Source of the DNA: Ceratorhiza oryzae-sativae | Lineage: Eukaryota; Basidiomycota; Agaricomycetes; Cantharellales; Ceratobasidiaceae | DNA: 64,000 nt | Direction of reading: 5' to 3' | NCBI GenBank assembly: GCA_030998015.1 | Contig: JARWMV010000252.1 | Coordinates: 620,001 to 684,000 of the forward strand | Shown: positions 61,643-64,000 of the stretch, piece by piece | Layout: the number at the start of each line of letters is the position of its first letter | Numbering within the stretch: the first letter of the stretch is position 1 | Notes under the pieces: model-generated | What the model was told of the DNA's origin: nothing | What the model saw: the letters and a program-made list of their open reading frames with translations, nothing else | Databases searched by the model: none | Program-made: the position numbers and the translations under genes

Positions 61643-62660
61643 ATGACTAGCACCTGCGGACTTCGCTTTGACTGGTTTCGCCACACCTATTCCTCTTGGA
61701 CATCCAAATACCCACCAGATGCCCGGCTGCGCATTCCATCTAGCAAGGGACGAGGAAGTATTAAAGTCAAGGTCTACAAGCCATCGTATCTCGCAGACTT
61801 GGAGGCTAGGAAATACTCGGAGCAAGAAGGCCAACAAGTTAAATATGCGGTGCATATCAATGTCCACGGTGAGTGTAACTGGGTTGACTGTGTGGGAGTA
61901 TAACCAACCCTGCACAGGGGGAAGACTTGGATTCAGAACGTTTTTCAGAACTGATGGGGCATTCTGTCGATCTATCACCAAAAAGACTGGGGCAATAGTG
62001 TTAGATTGCAATTACAACAAAGGTAGGCCCTTGACTTGCTCTTGCGATGTTATATCCTTACGACCCATGTTGTAGCTCCAACACATTCGTTCACCGACAC
62101 ATATGAGGACATTTGCGATATCGTCAATTATGTTCTAGCCAACAAGGAAGGCTATTATGATACCTCGCGCTGTACCATTGGCGGATTCTCACTCGGTGGG
62201 GCGATTGCGCTTGTCGTCAGCGCTACCATGCCACCGAACACATTCCAAGGTTGGTTTTAACCCAAAATTTCCGCTCTGTTTGACACCTAATGCCGTTTCG
62301 GCAGCTGTAACAGCATTCTACCCAATGACCAACATTGAAGCCGACTCGAACCCCCACTCAGCATCTAAATTTTCCCGCCTTCACATCGCCGACCCACGTC
62401 TCTCACCTCATAATCACCCGGGATCAGATTTCCCCAACAAAGTCCTGCTCGTCGTATGCGAATACGATCAACTACACGACATGACTGTGAATTTTGCAAA
62501 GAAGTTGAGAGAAGAAGGGAAAGACGTGGAAGTAATGGATATTCCGGGTGTCGGACCCGGGTGGGACAAGGATGCCGAGGATGGAACAGACGTTGGTGCC
62601 AAAAGGTTCATGGCGTACGATAAGGCTGTGCAAGTTCTTAGGATGGCATACAAGTATTGA
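61643..62660 (+). CDS. alpha/beta-hydrolase fold-3 protein (HSL-like)
   Basis: This is an esterase/lipase-like fold. The start at 61643 (MTSTCGLRFDWFRHTYSSWT) leads to IKVKVYKPSYLADLEARKYS and YAVHINVHG. An intron (GTGAGTG to CTGCACAG) completes the oxyanion motif as HGGRLG. KTGAIVLDCNYNKAPTHSF and DTYEDICDIVNYVLANKEGY follow, then the nucleophile elbow GGFSLGG (Ser), AVTAFYPMTNIEA, and VLLVVCEYDQLHD (likely Asp). The position where the family normally has the catalytic His reads GVGPGWDKD, so His is replaced by Pro. The introns are GT-AG and in frame. It may be inactive, or the His may be supplied from elsewhere. No signal peptide is seen; the substrate is unknown. Confidence 0.75.
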
Positions 62661-64000
62661 GGTGCGATTGGCTCTGTATAATGGCTTGTTTGTATGATCC
62701 TGTAATAGCCACCAGCTTATCTATTTCGGTACTCCGGCGCCTAAGTAAGGTCCAACTAAACACTACCACCAGGCACGTTTGGTCGTCATCAGTTCTGAAT
62801 CGTGCCCAACCAGCGACTTGCTGGTACTTTGGCGCGCTAGCTGTACCATCTTGGACTTAAATTGAAAATTCAAGATTAAGAGATGGATGTGTCTTGAAGT
62901 TCTCTGTCTCCTGGTACTTGTACTTCGACCTGCAAATATATTTATCTCACTTGTGAACAGCTCGTGGTCTATGCTCTCCCTGGCCCACATTTTGTAACTA
63001 TTATAATGGTCAATCCCCGACAACCCCCCGATGCGACTCGGCTTTCCGCGAGGCATCTGATTCGGCGCCCCTGCAAGTAAAGGCAAGATGATAATCGACT
63101 GAGATACTTACATGCCAGCTAGCGAAAGAGCAAAGGCGAAACAACTTGTACATGTCAACGAGCCCGGTGCGCCAACCCCATCAGGCAAGCGAGCCCTATA
63201 TTCAGCTCACCTCGAGTCGACAAAACGCCCCTGTCTCCCATCCGGGGGTCTTACAGGATGGATGCAGATCTTTCGAGGTGTTTGGTGGAATACTGTGACG
63301 GTTTTTTTGGATATTAGGTGCACTGCAGGCGGGTACGTGTACGTCCGCTGGAATTCTCGAATGATCATAATATGTTCAGCCTCCGAGAAATCATCTTCTT
63401 GCGGTGCAGCATATGACAACATCGGTAACGTCGTCGCCCATGTTCCTGCCAGCGCGCAAGCTCAATGCGGTATCACACGCCTAACCATAGGCATTTTCTA
63501 CACGGCAAGAGCTCCCACAAGACACGATCAAACGTCAGTTGTTACGAGAACGGCAGTTCACCCGTTAACTCGACTTGGCTCTTGGCCATGACGGCAGTTT
63601 GTCCCATCGCCAGCCTCACACCCAAGCATCACCGCAAAATAGTTCTTCCGGCCGATGAACTCGTGCTATCGCCACCCGCTCCAGTCCTAATGCAACCTTG
63701 CATTTCACACTTCATGGCCACTCGGATCTGCGTCTTCCACCGGATAATAACTGTGTCATTTCCTCATGGTATTGACTTGGTGCGAGTATGATCCGTCCAC
63801 TAAGGGAAGCGAATTTAGGAGAATGTTCAAGGGAGGAAAGGCTGCTGAAATCGTGGATGAAAGGCACGTGAGCACGTGCTACGTGTGGACTGCTAGATCA
63901 CTTATCCATTACCCCGTTAGGTCCATACATCCTAGCGTGTGATATTAAAGTCCAGCCTATAGATGATTCTGTGGACCCCGAGTAGCCTTTGCACAGACCA
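62661..64000. other. window end, no gene recognised
   Basis: Short open frames at 63112-63591 and 63465-63791 (+) have no recognisable domain or splice pattern. Confidence 0.4.

Overview
The window is nuclear DNA of a filamentous fungus, most likely an Agaricomycete (Basidiomycota). Genes are dense, with short GT-AG introns (mostly 45-65 nt), many small exons and CpG-rich coding sequence. The gene families also fit: pyranose 2-oxidase, aldos-2-ulose dehydratase, a patatin/NB-ARC/TPR receptor and F-box-like proteins. A Rhizoctonia-like (Cantharellales) genome is plausible, but that is inference.

Layout. 0.2-6.8 kb: TFIID subunit TAF2 fused to three bromodomain-like modules. 7.1-8.9 kb: a tandem pair of FMN-binding, pyridoxamine-phosphate-oxidase-like genes. 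10.0-10.4 kb: ribosomal protein eS28. 10.9-15.2 kb: a PX-like/AGC kinase. 15.7-17.5 kb: an acidic protein and the ESCRT regulator IST1. 18.1-19.8 kb: enolase. 20.2-26.8 kb: an aldos-2-ulose dehydratase module directly behind a pyranose 2-oxidase module on the minus strand. 26.8-33.4 kb: a stretch with no gene I recognise. 33.4-37.7 kb: two F-box-like genes. 39.2-43.1 kb: a patatin/NB-ARC/TPR receptor that is incomplete at its N-terminus. 44.6-45.9 kb: a Pho85-type cyclin. 48.6-52.3 kb: a GH51 arabinofuranosidase and a decayed copy of its 3' end. 52.7-57.6 kb: dUTPase, an F-box-like protein and a single-pass membrane protein. 57.6-61 kb: a CpG-free, AT-rich tract and an FAD amine oxidase pseudogene. 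61.6-62.7 kb: an alpha/beta hydrolase.

The most interesting locus is 20.2-26.8 kb. Pyranose 2-oxidase makes 2-keto-sugars (glucosone), and aldos-2-ulose dehydratase converts them to ascopyrone, microthecin or cortalcerone. Here the two modules are adjacent, are joined by a consensus 58-nt intron that brings them into one frame, and could form one bifunctional protein. The oxidase also carries a ~220-residue heptad-repeat coiled-coil hairpin, placed where known pyranose oxidases have a short linker.

Several otherwise well-conserved genes need single-base corrections, mostly in short homopolymers. This suggests residual assembly indels and should be kept in mind when reading any 'broken' gene here.
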